DNA from: Psychrobacter sp. UBA3962
GTDB lineage: Bacteria; Pseudomonadota; Gammaproteobacteria; Pseudomonadales; Moraxellaceae
Length of the DNA stretch: 64,000 bases
Assembly (NCBI RefSeq): GCF_002385225.1
Contig: NZ_DGDC01000030.1
Span: 1-64,000, forward strand
Direction: 5' to 3'
Each line of letters starts with the position of its first letter. Position 1 is the first letter of the stretch. Position numbers and translations under genes: made by a program. Below the pieces are notes generated by a model, which searched no databases, was not told the origin of the DNA, and saw only the letters and a program-made list of their open reading frames with translations. Shown here piece by piece: positions 1 to 7,869 of the stretch.

Positions 1-20
1 AACATTTGGGGGTCAGTTCA
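1..20. mobile_element. Probable terminus of an IS3-family insertion sequence (body off-window)
   Basis: The first 20 bases, read outward on the minus strand, begin TGAACTGACCCC, which resembles the terminal inverted repeat of many IS3-family elements. The element body would lie left of the window. The match is from memory and no transposase is visible, so this is tentative. Confidence 0.35.
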
Positions 21-132
21 AAATGGGGCGGCTTTTTTAGGCTGGTATATTAGTCTGCGAGTAGGTAGTTGATATTTTTTGATGCTTATTGATTTGATAC
101 CTATTGACATGGGTCAGTATAAACTTAACGGG
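21..132. other. Short intergenic stretch, no gene seen
   Basis: AT-rich sequence between the probable IS end and the stop of the phospholipase D gene. It has a second GGGTCAGT motif near 113, similar to the one at 11. No convincing terminator or ORF is seen. Confidence 0.4.
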
Positions 133-1701
133 CTACAGCAACCATTCAATGGGCAATAAAGAGCATATCCATACGCCAATACGGGCCCAGACTGTGCTAT
201 GCGGTTCATCGTCAAACTCAACTATTTGATGGTCTTCAAGGGTCTCCCAGTGCAACTTACCTTTCGAGGTTTTACTCACCTTATAACTGTATTCCATTTG
301 TTTTTGTTTCATGTTGTCTGCCAAATAACGGGCCATCTCTTCGCTATCAAAAACAAACCCCATTTCGGTATTTAACGCTGCTGAACGAGGGTCCATATTA
401 AAAGACCCGACAAATAGCGTTTTATTATCAATAATAAAAGTTTTGGCATGTAAGCTAGCACCACTACTTTTGATGATACCGCCATGGTTTTTGGTAACGA
501 CCGTCGCCTGAGGCTTCAGCTCGTATAGGGAGATACCGGCAAGCAGTAAAGGTTTGCGATATTTGGCATAACCTGCGTGTACTGGGACTACGTCGGTAGC
601 AGCTAAAGAGTTGGTCAGTACAGCGACCTCTTTACCTTCGTTGGCCAAACGACGAAATAGAGCGGATCCTTGTTTGGCTGGAACAAAATAAGGAGAGATA
701 ATCAGCAACTCTTCTTTGGTGTCTTGCATTAAGGGCACAATATGCGCCAATACTGAGTCCGCTTCCTTTGATTTCTGTAATACCTTGGCGGGATCATCAC
801 TGATGAGATCTACCTCAGTCCAAATTAGGGGCAGTGACCCGTCATGCAGTTGCTTAACAAAATTTGATTCTCCCAATTCTTCTAAGAAAATTTGCGTTTC
901 TTTATCGGTTGCAGGGGTGGTATCAAAAGGGTCGGAAGGGATATGCTTTACAATACTTTGTAGCGGATAAGATGATTCACTGGCCCAGTAGCGGTCAAAG
1001 TCTTGTTCCACATCCTTGGCGGCTGGGCCTATTGCAGTCATATCTAAGTCTGCAAATAATACGCCACTACCAAAACCAAAGTATTCATCGCCTACGTTAC
1101 GACCGCCAGTTACCGTCACCAGCCCATCGGCAGTAAAAGACTTATTGTGCATACGACGATTTAACCGAAAAAAGTCACTTAAGTAGCCCAAAGGACGAAA
1201 AGTACGCTGCATAAAGGGGTTAAATAAGCGTATCTCAATATTAGGGTGAGCATTGACGCTGGCAAGCAAATCATCCATGCCGCCAGTATTATTATCATCG
1301 AGTAACAGGCGAACACGGACGCCGCGCTCAGCAGCTTGATATAAGCTTTGCATCAATAGATGGCCTGTGGTGTCATCATGCCAAATATAATATTGGACGT
1401 CTAAGGTCTTTTGGGCTGAAGCCGCTAATGACAATCGGGCCAAAAACGCTTCGTGGCTATCATCGAGCAAATAGATACCACTGAGCCCGGGGTGTTGCTG
1501 CATCGAGGGCAGAAATTTTTGGGCCAAAGTAGTATTAGGGTCAACTGGTAAATAATGAGATACAGTGCGACCCGTATTATCAGGCAAACTTTTATAAGTA
1601 AGGATTGCCACAAGACTCAACAGAGCAATTAAGCTGACAATAAAAAGCAAAATTATTTTTAAGGTCTTTATTAACATAGGGCTGCTCTTTTGGGATAACA
1701 C
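133..1701 (-). CDS. Phospholipase D family protein, cardiolipin synthase C-like
   Basis: A 522-residue protein with an N-terminal membrane segment (about residues 11-35) and two HKD half-sites: H185-x-K187-x4-D192 and H418-x-K420-x4-D425, the latter followed by a GSFNMDPRS block. Two HKD motifs are the hallmark of the phospholipase D superfamily, where the two histidines carry out phosphatidyl transfer. The length, single N-terminal anchor and second HKD block fit ClsC (YmdC) better than ClsA, which has two N-terminal membrane helices. It probably makes cardiolipin from phospholipids at the inner membrane. ClsC in E. coli works with a neighbouring ymdB partner; none is visible here, so the exact substrate is inferred. 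Confidence 0.85.
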   Translation of the reverse strand: MLSQKSSPMLIKTLKIILLFIVSLIALLSLVAILTYKSLPDNTGRTVSHYLPVDPNTTLAQKFLPSMQQHPGLSGIYLLDDSHEAFLARLSLAASAQKTLDVQYYIWHDDTTGHLLMQSLYQAAERGVRVRLLLDDNNTGGMDDLLASVNAHPNIEIRLFNPFMQRTFRPLGYLSDFFRLNRRMHNKSFTADGLVTVTGGRNVGDEYFGFGSGVLFADLDMTAIGPAAKDVEQDFDRYWASESSYPLQSIVKHIPSDPFDTTPATDKETQIFLEELGESNFVKQLHDGSLPLIWTEVDLISDDPAKVLQKSKEADSVLAHIVPLMQDTKEELLIISPYFVPAKQGSALFRRLANEGKEVAVLTNSLAATDVVPVHAGYAKYRKPLLLAGISLYELKPQATVVTKNHGGIIKSSGASLHAKTFIIDNKTLFVGSFNMDPRSAALNTEMGFVFDSEEMARYLADNMKQKQMEYSYKVSKTSKGKLHWETLEDHQIVEFDDEPHSTVWARIGVWICSLLPIEWLL

Positions 1702-1755
1702 AGTATTGTGACGAAAGGGTCTACATCTTAGTCATAATAGCAGGAGAATAAGAAT

Positions 1756-1785
1756 AAAAAAGCCCGCTAAAAGCAGCAGGCTTAA
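1756..1785 (-). terminator. Intrinsic terminator after folA
   Basis: On the minus strand AAGCC-GCT pairs with AGC-GGCTT across a short loop, followed by six T residues. It sits downstream of folA and upstream of the phospholipase D gene, separating the two transcripts. Confidence 0.7.
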
Positions 1786-1842
1786 GTTGATGAGTTTTAT
1801 GCCATATAACCTTTATTTACCTAATCTAGGTTAAGCGTCAAA

Positions 1843-2424
1843 CTAATCTTTTTTGTGCATATAGGTCACAAATTTATAGCTTAAGCCGCTATTTTCATCA
1901 GTGAAGGTCTCTGATTCTTCGGTTAGCTCAAAGTTATCTGGTATTTCTGGATAAAAAGCATCCCCCTCTTCAATGACAGTGTCCACCACGGTCAACTCGA
2001 TACGGTCAGTAAATATTAACGCGTTTTTAAACACTCTTTCGCCGCCGATGACCCAAATAGTTTCAAACTTTAAGCCATGAGCGACATTGGCAGCATGAGT
2101 CAAAGCATCATCCAGATTATGGACCACGTGCACATCTTGCAGGTTTTCTAACCCTTTTTGCTGCGCATAATCTAGTTGGGTGGTAATAATAAAGTTCACG
2201 CGTTTTGGCAGTGGCTTGGACCCCATAGATTCAAAGGTTTTACGGCCCATAATGACGATACCTTTTAAGCCAGTGTCGACATAAGTATCGGTCTCAGCAG
2301 TCGTCATGGCTTTAAAGTGCTTTAAATCGTTAGGAATATGCCAAGGTAAGTCGTTACCTTTGCCGATACAACGGTTACTGCTAATGGCAGCGATTTGGGC
2401 AACTTGAGTATGGGCATAGCTCAT
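1843..2424 (-). CDS. folA: Dihydrofolate reductase
   Basis: Reduces dihydrofolate to tetrahydrofolate with NADPH, recycling the folate oxidised by the adjacent thymidylate synthase. The sequence shows the N-terminal AAISSNRCIGKGNDLPWHIP block, with the active-site Asp in the PNDLKHFK helix, then IVIMGRKTFESM and IWVIGGERVF, all typical of bacterial DHFR. The frame stays open to 2442, but that upstream codon is TTG and AAGGAC stands about eight bases before the ATG at 2424, so I chose MSYAHTQ (193 residues). It is slightly longer than E. coli FolA (159), with extra loops around residues 45-60. The lgt-thyA-folA order on the same strand supports the call. Confidence 0.95.
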   Translation of the reverse strand: MSYAHTQVAQIAAISSNRCIGKGNDLPWHIPNDLKHFKAMTTAETDTYVDTGLKGIVIMGRKTFESMGSKPLPKRVNFIITTQLDYAQQKGLENLQDVHVVHNLDDALTHAANVAHGLKFETIWVIGGERVFKNALIFTDRIELTVVDTVIEEGDAFYPEIPDNFELTEESETFTDENSGLSYKFVTYMHKKD

Positions 2425-2491
2425 AAAAATGTCCTTAATCAATAATAAATTATTGCGTTTATAGATCGCTTACAGGGGTGGAGCTCTTGGC

Positions 2492-3358
2492 CTATACCGC
2501 TACTGGTGCTTTGATAGCTGGGTGCGATTTATAGTTTTCTACTCGAATGTCATCAAAGGTAAAATCAAAAATATCTTTGATTTCAGGGTTTAACCATAAG
2601 CTGGGTAGCTCATAAGCCTCTCGAGACAGCTGCTCGTTTACCTGTTCAATATGGTTTTGATATAAGTGACAGTCGCCGCCAGTCCAAATAAATTCACCCA
2701 CTTCTAAATCACAAACTTGGGCAATCATGTGAGTTAATAAAGCATAGCTGGCAATATTAAATGGTACGCCTAAGAATAAGTCTGCTGAACGCTGATATAG
2801 CTGACAAGACAGCTTGCCATCTGCGACGAAGAACTGGAATAGCGTATGACAAGGGGGCAGGGCAACTTGCGTGGCTTCCGCAGGGTTCCAGCCCGAAACA
2901 ATCAAACGGCGAGAGTTTGGATTGCTTTTAATTTGCTCAATAACTTCGCTAATTTGATCGATACCATCTTGATTATAGCTGCCATCTTCAGCCTTACTGG
3001 CGCCATAGTTACGCCACTGATGACCATAAATTGGGCCAAGCTCCCCTTCAGGACGACCAAAGCGAGCGGTTTGTTCAGCAGTTGACCACTCGTTCCAAAT
3101 ACGGACATTATGGTCTTGTAAGTACTTCACATGGGTATCGCCTTTTAAAAACCAAAATAGCTCATAAGTAATCGATTTCATATGAACTTTTTTAGTAGTT
3201 AATAGCGGAAAGCCTTCTTTTAGGTCAAAACGCAACTGGGCGCCAAAATGACTACGAGTGCCAGTACCAGTACGGTCCCCTTTTTCGGTACCGTGGTCAC
3301 GCACGTAGCGGATTAAATCAAGATAGGCGGCTTCATTTTTGCTAGTTATCATAGTCAT
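2492..3358 (-). CDS. thyA: Thymidylate synthase
   Basis: Converts dUMP and methylene-tetrahydrofolate to dTMP and dihydrofolate. The 288-residue length, the catalytic Cys170 in ALPPCHTLFQFF, the RRLIVSGWNP phosphate-binding segment and the C-terminal IKAPVAV tail are all as in classical ThyA. It is followed on the same strand by folA, which regenerates the folate product, and preceded by lgt with a gap of about 25 bases, so the three are probably co-transcribed. The start could be either of two methionines two codons apart (3358 or 3352); the Shine-Dalgarno does not decide. Confidence 0.97.
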   Translation of the reverse strand: MTMITSKNEAAYLDLIRYVRDHGTEKGDRTGTGTRSHFGAQLRFDLKEGFPLLTTKKVHMKSITYELFWFLKGDTHVKYLQDHNVRIWNEWSTAEQTARFGRPEGELGPIYGHQWRNYGASKAEDGSYNQDGIDQISEVIEQIKSNPNSRRLIVSGWNPAEATQVALPPCHTLFQFFVADGKLSCQLYQRSADLFLGVPFNIASYALLTHMIAQVCDLEVGEFIWTGGDCHLYQNHIEQVNEQLSREAYELPSLWLNPEIKDIFDFTFDDIRVENYKSHPAIKAPVAV

Positions 3359-3382
3359 ACTGTCAAATTATCAAAAGGTAAA

Positions 3383-4267
3383 TTAAGAGTGAGTGGCGTA
3401 TTTGCCCCAGTCGTATTGCTGGCGACGATAGGCCAGAACCATTAATACCGCCCCAATAATAATCATGGGCAGAGTATAAAGTTGGCCTTTACTCATCCAA
3501 CCAAAAATCAGGGCATAGCCTTCATCGGGCTGACGGAAAAATTCGATTGTGAAACGACTAATGCCATAGCACAACATAAATAAAGCAGAGACGGCCATAC
3601 GTGGGCGTGGTTTGGATGAGAACCACCATACCAATATGAAAGTTAATAACCCTTCTGCAAAGGCTTCATACAGCTGCGAGGGATGACGAGGAAGCAGATA
3701 ATTACCGTTCACATCTGTCATCAAAGACTGTAGTGCAGGGTTGGTGGCAATCAATGCGGCATCAAAGTTCACCGCTTGAGGGAAATAGGTCAGCCAGTTG
3801 TAGCCCCCGTCTGAGACCCGGCCCCAAAGCTCGCCGTTGATGTAGTTGCCAATTCGACCAAAGAGTAAGCCTGTAGGCACACAAGGCACAATAAAGTCTA
3901 AAACATTAAAGATGGGCTTTTTGTATTTTTTCGCAAAGTAAACCATGGCTAGGGCAACGCCTATAAAACCACCATGGAATGACATGCCTCCTTCCCATAC
4001 CCGGAACAGATACATCGGGTTTTGTAGCAGCTCGCTAAATTGATATAAAAGTACGTAACCAATACGGCCGCCCAAAATGACACCCAAGGCCCCAAAAAAC
4101 ACTAGGTCGGAAACCATCTCTGTGCTCCAGCCTTCACGTTTGGTACTGCGGTACCAAGCCAGTCCATAGGCGGCGACAAAGGCGAGCAGGTACATAAAAC
4201 CGTACCAGTGCACTTGAAGGGGGCCAAGTGAAAAAGCGACAGGGTCGAATTGAGGATGAATCATCAT
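3383..4267 (-). CDS. lgt: Prolipoprotein diacylglyceryl transferase
   Basis: Transfers diacylglycerol from phosphatidylglycerol to the lipobox cysteine of prolipoproteins in the inner membrane, the first step of lipoprotein maturation. The protein has seven or so hydrophobic segments, the signature GRIGNYINGELWGR, the FHGGFIG loop and the HPSQLYEA motif. It is the first gene of the lgt-thyA-folA run. The frame opens at a TTG (4273), but AGGT before the ATG pair and the usual M-IHPQFDP N-terminus favour 4267 or 4264. Substrates in this window include the lipoproteins at 22571, 24699 and 59098. Confidence 0.95.
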   Translation of the reverse strand: MMIHPQFDPVAFSLGPLQVHWYGFMYLLAFVAAYGLAWYRSTKREGWSTEMVSDLVFFGALGVILGGRIGYVLLYQFSELLQNPMYLFRVWEGGMSFHGGFIGVALAMVYFAKKYKKPIFNVLDFIVPCVPTGLLFGRIGNYINGELWGRVSDGGYNWLTYFPQAVNFDAALIATNPALQSLMTDVNGNYLLPRHPSQLYEAFAEGLLTFILVWWFSSKPRPRMAVSALFMLCYGISRFTIEFFRQPDEGYALIFGWMSKGQLYTLPMIIIGAVLMVLAYRRQQYDWGKYATHS

Positions 4268-4498
4268 GAGCAAGGTCTACCTGATTATATTATGGCTGTC
4301 ATAATAGCAAAAATAGACCATTAAGACATTAACTGTAAAGTGTATTTGAGTGGGGGAAAGAATAAGCCAATCTCTCAGGTAAAAAAGCCCTCATTCACAT
4401 GAGTCATAGTCAGTTATCAGATGGATAAATCACTGAGACTGCCCCATAATATAAAGGACTTATACTATCTCTCCCCCTGTCTCTATTAAGGAAAACCT
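4268..4498. other. Divergent promoter region, lgt / TANGO2-like gene
   Basis: AT-rich intergenic DNA between two divergent genes, expected to hold both promoters. I see no well-matched -35/-10 pair. AAGGA stands about eight bases before the ATG at 4499. Confidence 0.4.
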
Positions 4499-5329
4499 AT
4501 GTGTATTGCCGCCATTGCTTGGCAGTTATTTGATGAGCTGCCCTTAGTAATCTTGTCTAACCGCGATGAGTTTTTGCAGCGGCCCACCACATCGGCACAC
4601 CAATGGTCTGATCTACCTATTTATGCCGGTCGTGATGATCAAAGTGGCGGCACTTGGCTCGGTATTCATCAGCAACCATTAGCTTCAAGTAAACAATTTA
4701 CTCAAAATGGACGTTGGGCAGCGGTATTGAATTTTCGGGATGGGGTGCAGGCTGCTCCCGATCAACGTTCTCGAGGGGAGCTGGTTACCAACTTTTTGAG
4801 TAGTGATTTATCGCCTTTGGCCTATGCTCGGCAAGTGGAGTTGCAGGCTTATGCGGGCTTCAATTTAATTATCGGCGATGATAAACAAGCAGTGCTGGTT
4901 AACAACCGTGGCTATCCGCCCACATCGCTGCACAGTGGGCTACATATTATCTCTAATGGTCAACCCGATGATGCTTGGTTCAAATCTGAGCGTCTGCGGG
5001 GGAGGGTGCGCCAAGAAGTGTTGCCTTTAATCAGTGAAAGCTTACAGTTTCATCAGGGAGATAAGGATTATTGGCTACCTGCGGCGTGGAACGTACTAAC
5101 CGATACGCTACAAGCTCCTGATGAGCAGCTGCCCGATACCGGTATGCCTCCAGCTTTAGAGCAGGCTTTATCTTCTATTTGTATTGATACTCCAGAGTTG
5201 CCGAATTATGGCACGAGGACTCAAAGTATTTTGACCCTCAGTAAGCAGCCCAATAGTAATAATAAAACCGCTGTACCCTTATCGAAATTAATATTACAAA
5301 GCCGTGAGTATCTGATTAAACATTCGTAA
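4499..5329 (+). CDS. NRDE/TANGO2 family protein
   Basis: A 276-residue protein beginning MCIAAIAW with the name-giving LSNRDEF block at residues 19-25, followed by GRDDQSGGTWLGI and RWAAVLNFRD. These place it in the NRDE (TANGO2) family, whose N-terminal cysteine and fold recall Ntn-hydrolases. Family members have been linked to heme trafficking and lipid metabolism in eukaryotes; the bacterial role is not settled. It has a good Shine-Dalgarno (AAGGA) and stands alone, divergent from lgt. Confidence 0.85.
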   Translation: MCIAAIAWQLFDELPLVILSNRDEFLQRPTTSAHQWSDLPIYAGRDDQSGGTWLGIHQQPLASSKQFTQNGRWAAVLNFRDGVQAAPDQRSRGELVTNFLSSDLSPLAYARQVELQAYAGFNLIIGDDKQAVLVNNRGYPPTSLHSGLHIISNGQPDDAWFKSERLRGRVRQEVLPLISESLQFHQGDKDYWLPAAWNVLTDTLQAPDEQLPDTGMPPALEQALSSICIDTPELPNYGTRTQSILTLSKQPNSNNKTAVPLSKLILQSREYLIKHS

Positions 5330-5449
5330 TATCTGTAAGATTTTTATAAAGAGTTTTCTTAGAAACTACGCTCTTATAAGGGGTTGTCTCATAAAATGCC
5401 GTCTTTTAAAACACCTTCGGATTGCTTGGTAAAATACAGTTACTAAATT

Positions 5450-5466
5450 CCCTAATAAAATTAGGG
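5450..5466. promoter_or_regulatory. Perfect inverted repeat upstream of the zinc alcohol dehydrogenase
   Basis: CCCTAAT-AAA-ATTAGGG is a perfect 7-bp dyad about 150 bases before the alcohol dehydrogenase start. There is no T-run, so an operator is more likely than a terminator. No regulator is encoded next to it. Confidence 0.4.
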
Positions 5467-5616
5467 TTATGTGGTTATTTAGACATGTTTTATTCGTTAT
5501 ACTGGTTGTGTTGAGTAATAGTTTAGGGTTAATTAAAAAATTATCGCCACTGCTTATTACCAATAAGGGTCAAAAGGAAAAAAGGATAAAAAGGACAAAC
5601 ACACAAGGAGTACGAC

Positions 5617-6711
5617 ATGAGTATGATGAAATCATTAATATTCGTTGAACCAGGCAAAATTGAGCTGACTGAAAAGAAAATACCAGACGTAGGTCCCAAC
5701 GATGCTCTGATTAAAATCACCACGACCACCATATGTGGTACGGATATTCATATCTTTAAAGGAGAATATCCCGTTGCCCAAGGATTGACGATCGGTCATG
5801 AGCCGGTGGGGATTATTGAAAAGTTAGGCAGTGCTGTCATGGGGTATGAAGAAGGGCAGCGGGTTATCGCTGGTGCTATTTGTCCCAGCTTTAGCTCTTA
5901 TGCTTGCCAAGATGGATTCCCTTCTCAAGACGGCGGTTATATTCAACCTGATGGGACTTGCGCCTGCCATGGTTATAAAGCCACGGGCGGTTGGCGCTTC
6001 GGCAATATTATAGATGGGACGCAAGCAGAGTATGTATTGGTTCCTGATGCGCAGGCCAATTTAGCTCCAGTTCCTGATGGCCTAACCGATGAACAGGTTT
6101 TAATGTGCCCTGATATCATGTCGACCGGCTTTAAAGGGGCTGAGAATGCCAATATTCAAATTGGCGATGTTGTGGCTGTTTTTGCGCAAGGGCCTATTGG
6201 GTTATGTGCCACAGCAGGGGCCAAGTTAAAAGGAGCGTCCACCATCATCGCTATTGATGGCAATAACGAACGACTTGCTATGGCCAAAAAAATGGGCGCC
6301 GATGTTACGCTTAATTTTAAAGAAGTCGATGTGGTCGATGAGATTATGAAGCTTACCGGTGGGCGCGGGGTAGACAGTAGTATTGAAGCGCTTGGGTTGC
6401 AATCGACTTTTGAGCAAGGTCTAAAAATACTCAAACCTGGTGGTACTTTTTCAAGTTTAGGCGTTTATTCAGAAGACTTAACCATTCCTATGGCTCATTT
6501 TGCGGCCGGTCTGGGCGATCACACCATAAGAACTGCTTTATGCCCAGGCGGTAAAGAGCGCATGCGTCGTTTACTGAATGTTATTGAGTCAGGACGCATT
6601 GATCTCTCTGAGATGGTAACTCACACCTATAAGTTAGATGATATCGTGGAAGCTTATGATTTATTTATGCATCAACGTGACGGAGTGTTAAAAGTAGCTA
6701 TTAAACCTTAA
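5617..6711 (+). CDS. Zinc-dependent NAD(P) alcohol dehydrogenase
   Basis: Medium-chain dehydrogenase/reductase of 364 residues. It has the CGTDIHIFKGEYP catalytic-zinc cysteine region and GHEPVG (His/Glu zinc ligands) at about 38-68, an unusual cysteine-bearing lobe at about 88-118, and a Rossmann segment AQGPIGLCATAGAKLKGA followed by IIAIDGN. It resembles the clostridial/Thermoanaerobacter secondary alcohol dehydrogenase group, which interconverts ketones and secondary alcohols. The lobe lacks the regular four-cysteine structural-zinc spacing of horse-liver ADH. AAGGAG precedes the ATG at good spacing. It is a single-gene unit ending at a strong terminator. Substrate and NAD versus NADP preference cannot be read from the sequence. 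Confidence 0.85.
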   Translation: MSMMKSLIFVEPGKIELTEKKIPDVGPNDALIKITTTTICGTDIHIFKGEYPVAQGLTIGHEPVGIIEKLGSAVMGYEEGQRVIAGAICPSFSSYACQDGFPSQDGGYIQPDGTCACHGYKATGGWRFGNIIDGTQAEYVLVPDAQANLAPVPDGLTDEQVLMCPDIMSTGFKGAENANIQIGDVVAVFAQGPIGLCATAGAKLKGASTIIAIDGNNERLAMAKKMGADVTLNFKEVDVVDEIMKLTGGRGVDSSIEALGLQSTFEQGLKILKPGGTFSSLGVYSEDLTIPMAHFAAGLGDHTIRTALCPGGKERMRRLLNVIESGRIDLSEMVTHTYKLDDIVEAYDLFMHQRDGVLKVAIKP

Positions 6712-6758
6712 ATGCTTTCTATTATTACTCTATCTAATCTATAAAGATCACCATGCAA

Positions 6759-6794
6759 AAAAGAGGCCCGTATCAATAGATACGGGCCTCTTTT
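6759..6794. terminator. Bidirectional terminator, alcohol dehydrogenase / rppH
   Basis: A perfect 16-bp stem (AAAAGAGGCCCGTATC) with loop AATA, with A-runs on one side and T-runs on the other. It serves the converging dehydrogenase and rppH genes. Confidence 0.9.
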
Positions 6795-6868
6795 CATAAA
6801 ATAGTAAAATATAAAACAAATATTAATCAAATTAAGCAAAAGAGATTTAGATGATTAACCTGTTACTA

Positions 6869-7390
6869 TTAAACCTGTAAAAGATGGTTGGTAGTCTCAG
6901 GTAAAATCAGCTCTTTTTTTAGCGGTAACTCACGTGCCAGCTCTCGCAGTGCACGGCGATACACGCCTCGCTTAAAATGAACTACTTGACCCAGCGGATA
7001 CCAGTAGCTGACCCATTCCCAATGGTCAAATTCTGGCTTCGCGGTGTCAAAGCGGATATGTTCAGTATTCGGCTCATCTAGCTGCAGCAAAAACCACTTT
7101 TGTTTTTGCCCAATACACAAAGGATGCTGCCCATGACGTATGTAACGTTTGGGTAAGCGATACCTTAGCCAGTTGTCAGTCGCCGCCAAAAGCTTAACGT
7201 GTCGAGGATATAAGCCTACCTCCTCCCACAGCTCTCGGTACATGGCATCTAGAGGCGTTTCTCCCTCATCGATACCGCCTTGCGGAAACTGCCAAGAATC
7301 ATGACCAACTCGTTTCGCCCATAGTACTTGTCCTTGTGTATTTGCCAAGATGATACCGACATTAGCTCTAAAGCCGTCTGCATCAATCAT
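6869..7390 (-). CDS. rppH: RNA pyrophosphohydrolase
   Basis: Nudix hydrolase of 173 residues that removes pyrophosphate from 5'-triphosphate mRNA ends and so primes RNase E decay. It begins MIDADGFRANVGIILAN, the characteristic RppH N-terminus, and carries the Nudix box at residues 38-60 (GG-x5-E-x7-RELWEEVGL). The C-terminal FKRGVYRRALRELA segment is also typical. It is a single gene with a shared terminator downstream; ptsP, its neighbour in many gamma-proteobacteria, is not present. Confidence 0.95.
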   Translation of the reverse strand: MIDADGFRANVGIILANTQGQVLWAKRVGHDSWQFPQGGIDEGETPLDAMYRELWEEVGLYPRHVKLLAATDNWLRYRLPKRYIRHGQHPLCIGQKQKWFLLQLDEPNTEHIRFDTAKPEFDHWEWVSYWYPLGQVVHFKRGVYRRALRELARELPLKKELILPETTNHLLQV

Positions 7391-7869
7391 GACGAAAACC
7401 TTAATTTAAAAATGTTGAAATACCATCAGTTTTCTGTTTCAAAATTAACTTTGGCTATCTGTTATCGTTTTAATTGCCTCGGCTTAACAGAAATCAGACA
7501 AACTGATAAATCATTGCCTATATTAAACCAGTATTTGACGTTAAATGGTAACTATATTTTGATATAAAATGTTTCACAGCCTCGCTAGAAGGTTGCAATC
7601 TAGCAATTAGCAGTTTTTAACAATGAGATTGACATATAAGTTATAAATTTCAATGAAATCAATATAGTATCTTTGCATAGAGTAGACATGAAATAAGAGG
7701 AGAATTAAAGAATAGGCGCGGTGTTGCAATTGCTATAATAGGGTTAGGTATTGCCAAATAAATGCCGAATTTATTGCCTATATTAGGATTATTGTGTACA
7801 CTTGTTCACTATTATTATGTGATTCATTTAGTAAACAATTAACCGTTAATTAACGACAAGGAAGTCGAG
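7391..7869. other. 479-bp intergenic region between rppH and the autotransporter gene
   Basis: AT-rich divergent region with no credible gene on either strand. It contains a perfect 13-bp palindrome at 7647-7659 (ATTTCA-A-TGAAAT) and a weak TTGTGT/TTATGT promoter-like pair near 7792-7820. AAGGAAG precedes the autotransporter ATG. Confidence 0.5.

Noticed and set aside
5378..5405. Sequence resembling an IS5-like end (GGGGTTGTCTCATAAAAT), with a similar GGGGCTGTTTAATTAT near 24531
   Set aside because: Only partial similarity, no matching second end, no duplication and no transposase nearby.
7328..7567. 79-codon plus-strand frame overlapping the rppH start
   Set aside because: No Shine-Dalgarno, no known domain, and it overlaps the conserved RppH N-terminus.
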